Shown here: one piece after another, positions 46,901 through 57,207 of the stretch | Numbering within the stretch: position 1 is the first letter of the stretch | How the letters are laid out: every line of letters begins with the position of its first letter | DNA from: Sambucus nigra | Taxonomy: Eukaryota > Streptophyta > Magnoliopsida > Dipsacales > Adoxaceae | Assembly: GCA_949130495.1 (NCBI GenBank) | Contig: OX422222.1 | Coordinates: 106,691,709-106,755,708 of the forward strand | Length of the DNA stretch: 64,000 nt | Reading direction: 5' to 3' | Made by a program: the position numbers and the translations under genes | Notes under the pieces: model-generated | What the model was told of the DNA's origin: nothing | The model's input: only the letters and a program-made list of their open reading frames with translations | Databases searched by the model: none

Positions 46901-49785
46901 TGGCAACTAACAAATGCAAAACAACTAATCATCCTCATTCTGCTATTTTCTGAAGGTTATGGAAGATGACCAAGAAATTGGGGCATATATGTTTCGCAGA
47001 ACAGTCCCTTCTACGCACTTAACCCCTGATGACGTTCGATGGATGGTATGTTGGATCTTATGTTTGATTGACAGTTTTTCATTTTCTCCTCATAATTTTA
47101 AGAAGAGGTGATTAAGAACTTAATGCATCATTCATTAAAGTTCCATTGTTGATTTGCTTACTGTAGATGCCAAAAACTGGAAATCATGATCAATCAAATG
47201 GATATGTATTGAATGGTGTTACAATGGTGGAGCCATGATGCTCATTTAAATGTAGTAATTAGGGTTTTGGGAAGTAGATGCTTGTTGCTTTCTTTTTATC
47301 TGTTTTTTTAAAGAACGTATCGCACATTCTTATATCAAAGATAGTTTATATTCTCAAGTACCAGGATGTTTTCTCTCTGATTAGCAAGTTACAAGCAATG
47401 GCGTACCCAGAATTATTTGAAGGCGTGGGCTGATATTGGGTGAAAATACCATAAAATAAAATAGTTAAAAGGACAAAAACATTATATCAATTTATATGTT
47501 ATTTTTTCACAATACTATATAGAAAAAATTGCATATGAATTGAATTAAGAAAAGCTTTATACTCCTTGATCATACTTCAATAATGAAAGACGATAGTTGC
47601 ACTGGTTTTGTGCACCGGATGCATAAAATGCTTGTACCGTGGACTTTTTAGTCAACGGTACAAGCATTTTATGCATCCGCTGCACAAGACCGGTGCATGA
47701 AGCCGGTGCATGTAGCGTTGCTCTTCAATAATAACACTGTTGGATTTAACATAATTCTTACCTATAATAGTGCACGCAAATTAATACATTTATCGGATAA
47801 TGATAAAGACTCTATTCGTATGCTCATATTTTTCTGAATTTCATTATCTATACAATAACGATGAGGCACAGTTTGACCTCCTATTAATTTTATTTTTCTC
47901 ATGCACATTCAATATTAGATTAGATGATTATTAAATCAAATTGTTTATTTATTTAATTAAGCATCTCACAAAAAGTTATTAAAATTGAACCTCTATCTAT
48001 CTTTCTCTATGTATTTAATATAATATATTGTAAGATAAAAGTTTTTCATAATACATATTATAAGTATTATTACGATGGGAAAACTAGTAATAGCAAAAAT
48101 TGTATAGAAAAGTGGTTGAATAATTATTTAGAATAGGATGTGAATTTTTCCCGCAATGACTACACGTGGAAACTAAATATCCCATGCATTCAAAAAGTTC
48201 CTTATAGTTGTTCCCTATTCCCTGTTCCAACATAGACACCGAAAAAACGTTTGGTTCATCTCATTCTTCAAAGAGTAATGCTAGCACACCGGGACTTAGT
48301 ACTGGTACTGCTTTATTTGCTTGTACTATGGCGGAACCCACACCATAGTACAAGCAAATAAAGCAGTACCGGTACTAACCCGGTACTAAGTCCCGGTGTG
48401 CCTATCATTTTTCTTCTTCAAAATTTCCATGATTGCTTGGTTATATTTATAATTTATGTAACAGGACAAAAAAAAAGCTCTCACCTCACGTCATTTACAT
48501 AGGTTAAACTATTTTACCCTGGGCTGTATCACCTTCACATCCAATATATAAGCAGAAAGGGCATACACGATAATTACACTTTTCTCATTTACCCAGGTCG
48601 GCCCAGGGTTGTCTCCGCCACTGGTTACAAGGAAATTTTTGTTATCAGATTAGCAAGTGATATCGTTAGATCCGTTATTGTATATTTTCTTATATTATTC
48701 TTGGATGAAATTCAATTAAAAAGGGAAGTTTTGAAACAAAATGAACAATAAGATCTCTATTTAGGTTGTTAGAATTGGAGTATATCTCTGAGCCTCATGC
48801 ACAATATTTGTGCATGGTCTAGCCCAAAAAATAAAAGGGAAAGGAATTTTTTTTATGTTTTAAAAGAATTCTGTACTACTTGTTTGGCAATTTATAATAT
48901 TATGTAGATGTCAAGTTTTCATTTCATTGAAATAGTAACCTGGTCATGCTGTTATAGTATTACAGCCTTTTTGCCAGTATTTTATGCTTGCCACTTTTCC
49001 TTTTGCCAGTATTTTATGCTTGCCACTTTTGTAAATTTTATGGTAAATTGAAAGAAACTTCCTGATCAATCACATGAGTTGCAAATACCTCCATGATCTA
49101 TTATTTTTTTTGTAAGAAACTCCTTGAACTATTCACATTGTTTGCTAATCTTTCCCCTTCTAGTGACATTTTTTATGGACGTAGAAGGGGTATTTGCAAT
49201 TTTCCATAGTTTAACAATTATTTGCGACACGAAGGGTAATTTCAATGACTGATAGTTTAAGAGGTTTCTTGCACGTTACCCTACATGTTACCTTCATTCC
49301 ATTGCGTCTGATGCTTTGTATTTTGCCTCAACTCTCAGATTGGAGCTTGGAGGGACAGAATCGTAATATGCACGGGCATGTGTGGGCCCACCCCAGCTTT
49401 GATTAAGGCCCTTCTAGACTCCGGTGCCAAAGCCGTGATATGCCCTTCAGCTGAGCCCCAAGAGATGGAATTGACGACATTCCATGGGTCGGGGGAGTTT
49501 AGTGCTCTGGAGAATGGGAAGTTTGAGATTGGAGAGGAAGAATTGGAAGATGAAGAGGTGGAGCCCGCTAGTCCAACGAGTGACTGGGAAGATAGCGAGC
49601 CTGAGAGAAGTGGGGCCCGTTCGACGTGTTTTGGGGATGACGACGATGAGGAGTTATCTCAGTTCGTTGGTACTTTGTATGATTTATTGTTTCGGGGAGG
49701 CGCGAGAGTAGATGTTGCCCTTCAACACACACTTGCTTCACATCGGAGCTTGAGGTATTCGTGTCATCTCCCAACTATACCATAG
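28909..49785 (+). CDS. PLA1: Phospholipase A I: LRR-ARM-patatin protein, 5' end missing
   Basis: Seventeen exons keep one frame: 28909-29056, 29252-29330, 29670-29823, 29918-30127, 30349-30594, 30689-30851, 33421-33681, 33774-33895, 34229-34390, 34498-34690, 35024-35160, 36089-36227, 36942-37145, 45626-46109, 46400-46616, 46956-47045, 49339-49785. Together they encode 1151 residues ending TIP-stop. All introns are GT-AG except the one after 30594 (GC-AG). The protein has leucine-rich repeats, then ARM-like helices, then a patatin domain with oxyanion loop DGGGMKG, nucleophile GTSTGG and catalytic Asp in DGAIVANNP, then a long C-terminal region. This order is that of Arabidopsis phospholipase A I, an acyl hydrolase acting on galactolipids and phospholipids. 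The first exon or exons (roughly 150 residues in that family) are not visible. No stop or frameshift was found. Confidence 0.93.
29918..30851 (+). CDS. PLA1: ARM-like repeat exons of the phospholipase gene
   Basis: Exons 29918-30127, 30349-30594 and 30689-30851 encode helical repeats of armadillo type (HVVEQACSALSSLA, VISVLQVV-like, VQRFALLSVGNLAF, KAAARALAILG). In this family they lie between the LRR and the patatin domain, and the same order is seen here. Confidence 0.85.
30595..30688 (+). other. GC-AG intron
   Basis: The junction CCAGAG/GCAAGC is followed 94 bp later by CATTAG/GTACAA. Only this pair keeps the conserved HKNPEVQRFALL reading. GC donors with a strong AG|GCAAG context are a known minor class. 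Confidence 0.8.
30966..33256 (-). mobile_element. Family B LTR element, reversed, in an intron
   Basis: Left LTR 30966-31243 (278 bp) and right LTR 33036-33256 (221 bp, with a roughly 59-bp deletion). The element lies opposite to the gene in intron 30852-33420. Purine tract and GTTCGAGGACGAAC-like sequence lie next to the left LTR. The internal region has an open stretch of 191 codons (32410-31835, minus) starting MNTSDESTFNQILEALNQL, rich in proline further on; its start resembles the equivalent ORF of the copy at 39017. No protease, RT or integrase, so it is non-autonomous. Its primer site is destroyed by a MITE at 32495-33024. Confidence 0.88.
32495..33024. mobile_element. hAT-type MITE in the primer site of the family B copy
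   Basis: 530 bp with ends TAGGCCTGTAAACGG and TAGCGCTGTCAATGG (as inverted termini), flanked by perfect 8-bp duplications CTGATACC (32487-32494 and 33025-33032). Eight-base duplications and TAG-start termini are those of the hAT superfamily. The interior is rich in CGGATCGGAT-type phrases and AT runs. No transposase. Confidence 0.9.
33421..36227 (+). CDS. PLA1: Patatin catalytic exons of the phospholipase gene
   Basis: Exons 33421-33681 to 36089-36227. The first holds LSMDGGGMKGLATV (oxyanion loop) and DLICGTSTGGML (serine nucleophile in GxSxG). Exon 35024-35160 holds WQDGAIVANNP with the Asp of the Ser-Asp dyad. All key residues are intact. Intron 35161-36088 holds a CT microsatellite and a possible solo LTR; intron 36228-36941 holds a hAT-type MITE. 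Confidence 0.92.
34735..34925. repeat. Possible MITE remnant in intron
   Basis: The phrase TTGCAAAAAAACACCCCC at one end and GGGGTGTCTGGCATTTTAA at the other suggest decayed termini. TACGTGTTGC and GCAACACGTA form an inner inverted repeat. A similar tract lies at about 49060-49290. Confidence 0.35.
35585..35940. repeat. CT microsatellite and possible solo LTR in intron
   Basis: (CT)n runs from 35585 to 35621. It is followed by about 320 bp of AT-rich sequence that looks like a reversed small LTR (a minus-strand TATA-like GCCCATAAATAAAG near 35785). No partner LTR was found. Confidence 0.35.
36351..36672. mobile_element. hAT-type MITE with CACGA repeats
   Basis: 322 bp with inverted ends TAGGGGTGGCAAT and TAGAGGTGGCAAT and perfect 8-bp duplications ACTAAGAC (36343-36350, 36673-36680). 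The body is made of many ACACGA/TCGTGT words in both directions. It lies in the intron before exon 36942. Confidence 0.92.
36942..49785 (+). CDS. PLA1: C-terminal exons of the phospholipase gene
   Basis: Exons 36942-37145, 45626-46109, 46400-46616, 46956-47045 and 49339-49785. They encode the region after the patatin fold that is conserved in phospholipase A I: RVFYHARSLETFC-type block, RRYIGRQT-like (here HRYIGRQTQVMEDDQE), HLTPDDVRWMIGAWRDR, and an acidic segment (EEELEDEEVEP) before the end. The intron before 45626 is 8480 bp and is packed with LTR elements. The stop is at 49783-49785; a polyadenylation site could not be fixed. Confidence 0.9.
37146..39016 (+). other. Left part of the 8.5-kb intron
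   Basis: Non-coding, with a G run (about 37400-37415), a C run leading into (CA)n (about 37886-37926), and GTGTCGGACAC-type words near 38320-38450 resembling the MITE at 24313-24676. No gene. Confidence 0.5.
39017..40984 (+). mobile_element. Family B LTR element, forward, in the 8.5-kb intron
   Basis: 5' LTR 39017-39322 (306 bp) and 3' LTR 40677-40984 (308 bp), flanked by TAACG and TGACG (one mismatch). The primer site ATTGGTATCAGAGC follows the 5' LTR, and a purine tract AAAGGCGGAGAGAA precedes the 3' LTR. The internal region has broken ORFs: 39403-39699 starts MNTSASNPFEQILEALNRL, then 39814-40200 and 40214-40480, proline/asparagine rich, with no recognised domain. No pol genes, so it must be moved by another element. 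LTRs carry TATAAATACCC and end TGACGTCATTTACGTCA. Confidence 0.92.
41824..43314 (-). pseudogene. Interrupted gag of the family C element
   Basis: The N-terminal part (43314-42682) ends with a gypsy-type gag start (FMFNGQFSPDD, then METVFYYKQV). In other frames a RVWWNDL block continues to about 42600. About 450 bp of foreign sequence (42145-42595) follows. The gag then resumes at 42138-41824 with a zinc knuckle CYNCGNVGHRASDC (CX2CX4HX4C). Stops and shifts break it; it is not a working gene. Confidence 0.75.
42145..42595. mobile_element. Insertion inside the family C gag
   Basis: It separates two parts of one gag. It contains AT-rich repeats (GCATTGATTAATTTACTGTCAT and a second similar phrase), a T run, and many CGCCT/GAGGC words near 42500-42590. 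Class not determined. Confidence 0.5.
44905..45503. mobile_element. Long-TIR MITE just before exon 45626
   Basis: The ends GATGAAAAATTAGACATAG and (inverted) GATGAAAAATTGGACATAA continue as imperfect inverted repeats for over 100 bp (CCAGAGGC, CCCTAATG and GGACAAAAAGCCC words on both sides). Long termini suggest a Mutator-type MITE. No transposase. Confidence 0.65.
47604..47691. repeat. Foldback element 1
   Basis: Arms of about 42 bp around TTTT: GATGCATAAAATGCTTGTAC in the left arm has an exact inverted copy in the right. About three mismatches in all. Confidence 0.8.
48285..48400. repeat. Foldback element 2
   Basis: Arms start CACACCGGGACTTAGTAC and end GTACTAAGTCCCGGTGTG. The inner arms GGTACTGCTTTATTTGCTTG pair perfectly. 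The right arm carries about 10 extra bases. Confidence 0.85.
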
Positions 49786-50991
49786 TTTTGTTATTTACTT
49801 GAATACAAATGAAAACAAAAAGAAGAAAAAGGGGGAAACCCCCCAAAGAGAACATAGATGAATCATTGGAATATTTCAGATTAGCCTGGCTGTCCACCAT
49901 TCCGTGGTTAACGTATTTAAAGCAAGTACCTCCCATTTTCAAGGTAATGAAGGATTTTTCTTACGAAACCTGGTGATGATGATGCCGAAACCGAATTTTG
50001 GACAAAAATCCAACCAATTAGTGGTTGGAATGCAAATTAAATAGATACGTGCATTTTCAGCCGTTGAAACTTTGGATCGTCATCTCGGTCATTTGTGGAT
50101 GGGTATTTTGAATGGAATTTGGTGTAGATGAATTCGGTGGAGTGGAGATCATCTCCACCAAAATAAAAAAAAATGAAAATCATTCATTATCCCCATAAAG
50201 TGAAGGTATGTGCGTTAGGTATGTCAAATGAAATATGTTGAAGAGCTTACCTGTATTTGTTCAATTAAGTAAGAGAACATCCAATTTTGAGGCTTACAGA
50301 TTTTCATGCACTTTATTAAAATTATATAAAGTTCAGTCTTGGGAGTTTTCACAATAGAGTTGCAATGCCTTGTACACGAGTGACTGGAATATTTCGGATA
50401 AATAAGAGGTGACTTCTAGTTTTGAGCTTACAACTAATTCATCCACTGTTATTATTATAAATATGTGGAGTAACTGCGAGTGTTTTCAGCTTTCACAATG
50501 TACTTGCTTATGTCGATTGGGTCCATCTTTATGGGGTAATATATTTTTTACTTGGAATGTGTTTGATTATGAATATGGAAAAATATTGAAAAAATAGTTA
50601 TTTTTATGAGAACTGAAAATGTTAGTATATAGACGAGTGGTTCAATGAGATGCTCTTACTTTTTAAGTATTCCATTAAATTATATTTTTGGGGTGTGGGC
50701 AAGCGTGGATTTTATTCAAAAAATATAATGTTCTCGTACAATATATTTTCAATCAAGCACCACGAGTAAAAGAAATGAGTAGAAATGTGTAGGTTCTATG
50801 AAAAAAAAGCGCAACGCCAATAAAATGCACGTTTATGTGAAATATTTGCTCACTATGTTATTAAAATTGCATAATTATATTATGTATAGTTATTTCTAAT
50901 TTGATGCAAACAATGAATTCAAATGGTTGAAAATACTTTTGACCAAGTTGAAAATATTTTATAGATGCGTCACATTTGAGTGTGGCTAGCC
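49786..50991. other. 3' flank of the phospholipase gene
   Basis: Presumably 3' untranslated region and then intergenic sequence. AT-rich; no gene or clear polyadenylation signal that I would commit to. Confidence 0.4.
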
Positions 50992-51569
50992 TAGGCCTGT
51001 CAACGGATCGGATTTTATCCGAATTCGAATTCGAATCCGATCCGTTTACACGGATTTGGATCACGCCTGAAATCTGATTACCCGATTATTCGATTATCCG
51101 TTTATTAAATGGAGCGGATTTGGATTCATATGATCCGATCCGATTAATATATATCTATATATATATAATATTTTTAATTAATATATATATTGTATTTAGA
51201 AATTTATTAATATTTTAAATATATATTTTAATAGTTATTTATAATGGTCATATATTAATATATATTGTATTTATTTATAATAGTAGTTTATATTATAATA
51301 GTTATTTAAATATATTTATTGAAATATATATTATAATAGTTATTTATAATATATACTGTATTTTGAAATTTATAATAGTTATATATAATATTATAATCGG
51401 ATCGGATCAGATAAACGGATCGGATTAACGGATTCTTAACGGATTCGGATTCGGAACCCTAACAGATACTCCGTCAGATAATCGGATCGGATCCTAATCC
51501 TTTTAACATAAACGGATTCGAATTTGGATAGGCCTGATTCGGTCCAAATTCGATCCGTTTACAGGCCTA
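50992..51569. mobile_element. hAT-type MITE, second member of the TAGGCCTGT family
   Basis: 578 bp with inverted ends TAGGCCTGTCAACGGATCGG and TAGGCCTGTAAACGGATCGA. It shares ends and CGGATCGGAT-rich subtermini with 32495-33024. The flanks are AGTGTGGCTAGCC and AGTGTGGCTACCC, a 13-bp near-perfect direct repeat rather than a clean 8 bp. Confidence 0.85.
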
Positions 51570-51739
51570 AGTGTGGCTACCCAGAATGAGTAGTATCAAT
51601 TGAAAGCCTGAAACCAAACACTAAAACTAGTGTCTGGTGGGTTATATTCATATTATTAGCAATAATATAAAGTGTAAGAGAAAGCAAGAACACCCGGGGC
51701 CAGTGTATGTAATAAACACTCGAGTTGATTCATCAAATA

Positions 51740-52440
51740 GGAGACAAAAAACTTCTTCTCATCCCCAGCTTATTTGTTTGGAATGGTTGCCATTGAAGTC
51801 TTTGTTTTAAGCTGTCTTGTAGATGCAATTCAATTTTTCTACCCTTTAGTGTATTTGGAAATGAACCGGCCAAATCACTAGTACATAAAAAAGCCTCCTT
51901 GTACATGAGTACAATAAAAGGTTGATGTGAAAATAATGCTCTCTTGATATCACTTTTTTTTTGCAATGTAATTGAATTTCTTCCCTCTTTCTTTATTTTC
52001 ATTTTTTTTTCTCAACTTATCTTCTCTCAATTTTTTTTTTCTCAACTTTTTTTTCTCATTTTCTTTTTTCTCAACTTCGGTCTTCCTTTCTTTTTCTCTC
52101 TTATTTTCATTTGACCTTTGCAACTTCAGTTGGTCCTCCATAACCTCTTTTGGTGTTAATGGCACAAGAGTGATAGGCTGATTTTAAAGAGTAAAAGAAT
52201 ACTTATTTGTGAACCCATTATGCGTACCTTTCGGTCAAACTGCCATGGCCTCCCTAACAATAAATGGCATGTGTGCATAGGAACCACATCACAAAGTAGC
52301 TCATCCTCATATTTGTCAATGGATAACGCCACCAACACTCGCCTCGTCACCTTGATTTCATCACATTCATTCAGCCACTGAAGTCGGTAAGGGTGGGGAT
52401 GTTTCAAGGTTGTTAAATTATATAATATACCAAGATCCAT
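51740..52440 (-). pseudogene. Ty3/gypsy pol fragment (protease and linker)
   Basis: Minus-strand reading gives HPYRLQWLNECDEIKVTRRV, then HTCHLLLGRPWQFDRKV, the C-terminal half of a gypsy protease (LLGRPWQ is typical). A Lys/Glu-rich linker follows (52165-51950). Then a piece reading SDIKRALFSHQPFIVLMYKEA leads towards RT, which is lost. Frames differ between pieces. It is a small orphan fragment; no LTR recognised. Confidence 0.75.
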
Positions 52441-52552
52441 ATGTTAAATAATATTATTAATAGATACATGATACTTATATATAGTTTTATACATGTATTA
52501 TTAATATATGGAATAATATAAAATATACATACAATATATATCTATTAATAAA

Positions 52553-52660
52553 TATTATCAATTCATGTATGTATATAAGTTTATTGTGAATTATACATGC
52601 AATAAATATTATCAATTCATGTATGTATATAAGTTTATTGTGAATTATACATGCAATACC
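52553..52660. repeat. Tandem duplication of about 55 bp
   Basis: TCAATTCATGTATGTATATA and the rest of the unit, down to ATACATGCAATA, occurs twice head to tail, immediately before the TA microsatellite. Confidence 0.85.
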
Positions 52661-52790
<130 letters not shown>

Positions 52791-52899
52791 CATACACATG
52801 TATAATATAAATATATATGTTTGCCAATTTTGTCAAATTTTCAAAAATCTGTATTTAAAAACAAATTTATCAAACGTGCATCAATAATTATAAATACAA

Positions 52900-53176
52900 T
52901 AAATTGAATTTTAAAACTGTATTGAAAAACAGCGTTTAAATCGAGTTTTCTGAATACAAAATCAGATGGGCCCTAAGCTTCGCCTCCCTCCTGCAATCCA
53001 TGTTAAAGCCCTAACAACTAGCCATTGCACCGCACATTTATAAAACCTCTTCCCTCACAACTCCCTAGGATTATTTGTCCCCTGACTTTGTCAGTGAAGT
53101 GATTTTTGTCAGCCTAATGGCTTGCCAAAGTACCTTGTATCAAATCCCGTTGTATATTGATATACAAAAGTCGAAG

Positions 53177-53207
<31 letters not shown>

Positions 53208-56200
53208 AAAAAAAAAAAAAAAACTAGCCCCACAAATTGTCAACGTCGCGCCTGCTCTCCCTCCTCGATGTTGTTGTCTTGTCGGCGTGGCCTGCAAATT
53301 GGTGGACCACTAACAAATCCCAATCCCATGTTTCCCAGCCTTGTAACCTAACCACCCTAGCCACCTGATGGTTTTATTATTAAATGGTAAATAAATCTTT
53401 TAAGTATCAATCCAACCTAGTTCAACCTCTTTGTTTTCTTCCTTCGACTAGCTACTATACCGACCCATTTGAGAAAGCATTTAGGGATTTCAATGATGCA
53501 GAGGGAGATGGATGAATAATATTGGCAACATTGCATTTTCGAAAAAATATATAGTGAGAGAACGAAGGAACCTACTAGTCCAATGAATTGCATGGTTATA
53601 AGTGTGAGAGTGTGATGAGGAGACCCATTATTGGAAATTTGACATTATCAAGCTCGATTGTAGAATTTTCTTTACCAAACTCCGGACAATAACTGTCAAA
53701 GACACTTTTGGTAGTGTTGCATTTCCCCGATTTGTTCAATTAGGAGATGTTGTCGTTCGATAAAGAGTCTGGTTTTTATTTATATGTCAGTAAAATGTGG
53801 ATTCTGAAGCTTTTCTTTGTGGCGCAGTTATGCTTTGCAACCCCCATCGACTTAAATCGACAGGTCGAGCGACATATACTATGGTAAGTGTTCTACATGT
53901 CCCTAATGTATTCTTTCATATATCTAATGCACAATTAATGTATCAAATTTATGGATGTTGAGGCTCTTCTTATTGGAGCCTTCTTCCTAGATTTAAGGAA
54001 ACCAAATAACTTTATTTTTTTAGTGATTTCTTTTTCTTTTTTCCCCCTCGGGGGGCATGGGGGACACATACTAAATACAAGAGTACAATGGAGTTATTCA
54101 TTTCCAATCTTTGGCAGAGAGAATGACTATTACTAATGTTCTTTTGAGTGTCTTTAGTGATGTCCCTAAGATGTGGTTGTTAGATTGTGTGCATGTGTTT
54201 TGTTGTGCTTACGTGGATCTGGTTAGGGATTTTTTAGGACTATTATGTGCTTGTGATTAAGGGTTTAGTGTTCAAAGATTGTGTTATTTATGGTATTCGT
54301 CCATTGTTGATCGTGTGTAAAGTTCATTATAGTGGCAACATTCATGAGACGATTCATGTGTTTTCATTATGGTTTCATCTTGTTTGTCCTTATTTTCTTA
54401 GCATCTGATACAAGTGAAAAGTTCATTGAATGACCCTTTTAAAATAAGGAAATACCAACATTTCTTATTTTCATCTTCATGCTCGTTGAAAAGTTATGTT
54501 ATTATGATAACCATCCAGTTATGATCGTGTGTCTGTTTCTTATCGTGGCAAGTTTCCTGACAGGTTCATCGTTTTTGTTATGGTTTAATGTTGTTGATCC
54601 TTCTTTGGTTGGCAACCGATATAAGGGCAAATTATCATGAAAGGACCCTTTTCGTAGAAGGGAAGACCGTGATTGTTCACTCTAACTCAACATTTCTTAT
54701 TTTCATTTTCGCACTCGTGAAAAATCTTTTCGAATAAAGCTAAAATTATGAGAGGGGGTGTCATTAATCCTTTTAATTATAGGAATATGATTAGATACTT
54801 CAGGTATTAAAAATTTGCCAGGATATCTTTTGTTGTCTTGTAAGTTATTGATTTTATTTAGATATCTTAAGGAGAAAGTCTTGTAAGATATTGTTCTTCC
54901 ATTGTACACACTTTGAATCATTTTTTATATTAGACTATGATAGATTAACGAGGAAAACTTATTTTCTTTTCATTAGTGTATTAATTCTTTCAAGGAGTTT
55001 ACATAAAAAAAAACTTGAATTTTTTATTATACTTCCAAACACCCATTATCCAAACATCACACCTAAAAAATAGGTCCCGTCTCTAGCTCATAGAAAGTAA
55101 AATCATCTCTTCCCTTTTCCCTTGCCTTTAGGGTTTACGTGAATGTAGGCACAGTTGAACAAGGCTCATATCCAAATATTCCACCTCAAGAAGATATTGA
55201 AAAATGGTAGACTGTAAATAAGTAAGAAATAAGAAGAAAGAACAATAATCGGAAGAACAAATGAATTATTCATTTAGTGTTGTGTAACAAACAAAAGACA
55301 AAGATTTAGTCTTATCCAAGCTTGTCAGGATTAAAGACGTGATTAATACTTTATCACTCGAGTTGGGAGCAAGATCTAAATGAGAAGAGTTTGAAATTAT
55401 TATTGTCTACGTACAAGTGGCGTGGGTGAAGTTGTGGTGTCTCGTGGAGTAAATGTCGAGCTTTACTTGAATCGAAAGCAACAAACTTCATGCCCTTAAA
55501 TCTATCAAAATGAAAAGCAGCTAGCTCCATGTGAATAAGTTAGTATATGATATCATGTTTAATTCTTCAAGGCCCCCCCTTACTGATCAGATGGATGACA
55601 TATTATGAAGCATAAAATTTATAGTAATCTCTCTCTATTAAGAACTTTATTTGTCGTCGACAAAGATCATTGACTTTAGTGCTTTCTTGATGGATAATTG
55701 TGCTAGTATGATACTTGCCTCCATGTGATACGATACTTGCCCCCGCGGGTGCTTCCCCTCCTTCACCCCTTCATTCCAATCCATCTTCCTTTAAATGAGA
55801 AAGTGATTTTTTACACCCCCTCTCTAATCAATAAGTATAGACCTTTATTTCTCTTCACTTACTTGTGTGAGCTTTAGCGTTTAGTTTGGAAACCATGGAA
55901 ACAATTTGTTTTACTTAGAACATAAGACCAAAAACTTCACTTTACTAAACAAACAAGACATTAGGAAACATTTTTCATGATTTTGGGAAAGCTAGTGGTT
56001 GCGTGGGAATTCTTTCGAGATAAGAGCATATTGATTCAATATTGTTATTTACATTGATTCCATCGAAATGATTTTTAGTTTATTAATATATCGTTGGCCC
56101 AAGTGCGTGTGACCGAGTCTTTCTAGCCTGTGTGAACATCATTTCTTATTTTTTTTCAGACTCCAAAGGCTTTACTATGGATTTGATTATATCAATAAGA

Positions 56201-56430
56201 ATGACTAAAGCATCACCTTTTCAACCATTCATGTTCCTCCTAAACAACGATTCAAAGAGATTTCATCATGGTTTCTCATAGTACATCATGCCACCCCAAG
56301 GAATAATCTATTTTAATATAATTATGACTTTGTCATTCTGAAAAGTTTCTTTCTTTATCATAACTGTAAAATAGAAGGAACTACAAGAAATATATACTCA
56401 TTTTTAAATCGCCCCGTGAAGACAAATGCA
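52900..56430. other. AT-rich intergenic sequence
   Basis: Contains a C run then an A run at 53177-53222 and an imperfect internal duplication of about 230 bp (54270-54460 against 54490-54720, sharing CCATTGTTGATCGTGTG-like and CAACATTTCTTATTTTC words). No gene recognised. Confidence 0.45.
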
Positions 56431-56435
56431 CAGAA

Positions 56436-56440
56436 CTCTC

Positions 56441-56515
<75 letters not shown>

Positions 56516-56516
56516 T

Positions 56517-56574
<58 letters not shown>

Positions 56575-56951
56575 TCAGGCTCTCCAACATACCTCCTAGC
56601 AACATACCCATTTTTTAAAATAGTAAAAAAAATAATTTTGAGATGATATTTTTTATATGGGCTCATGATATTTCAATGTGCCCCTGTAAAAAAAACCAAC
56701 TGAAAATAATATTTTTTGTTATTTTTAAAAAAATAGGTAAAAAAATGACTGTTTTTATCCTATAAATCTGCCAGATTTTTTACCTATTTTTTAAAAATAA
56801 CAAAAAAATTATTTTGAGCTGAATATTTTTACAGGAGCACATTGAAATATCATTAACCCATATAAAAAATATCAACTCAAAATTATTTTTTTTGCTATTT
56901 TAAAAAACTAGGTATGTTTGATGAGGTATGTTGGAGAGCCTCTCTCTCTCT

Positions 56952-57047
<96 letters not shown>
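56436..57047. repeat. Foldback MITE framed by mirrored microsatellites
   Basis: The core 56576-56940 has ends AGGCTCTCCAACATACCTC and its inverted copy, and pairs over most of about 180 bp. On the left is (CT)n, (CA)n, (GA)n, (TA)n; on the right (CT)n, (TA)n, (GA)n. Arm similarity and the mirrored repeats make one large palindromic block. Confidence 0.8.
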
Positions 57048-57050
<3 letters not shown>

Positions 57051-57207
57051 TCTAGTGCGGACCAAGTATGCGGACTAGCTACAGTCCAAAACTTACCTAG
57101 GGACCACCTTTGTCTTTATATGTTTTCGTCTTTTTCTAAAGTTTTACGAAATAGAATTTTCTACCCCAATGATTTCTAAAGTCTTTTAAGCTTATATTAA
57201 AACTTAA

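Larger units (their letters stand above)
47046..49338 (+). other. Last intron of the phospholipase gene
   Basis: 2293 bp, non-coding. It holds two foldback elements (47604-47691 and 48285-48400) and a MITE-like tract (about 49060-49290). Nothing else recognised. Confidence 0.6.

Noticed and set aside
51950..52165. Lys/Glu-rich protein as an independent nuclear or coiled-coil gene
   Set aside because: It directly follows the gypsy protease fragment and is the known charged linker before RT in such elements.
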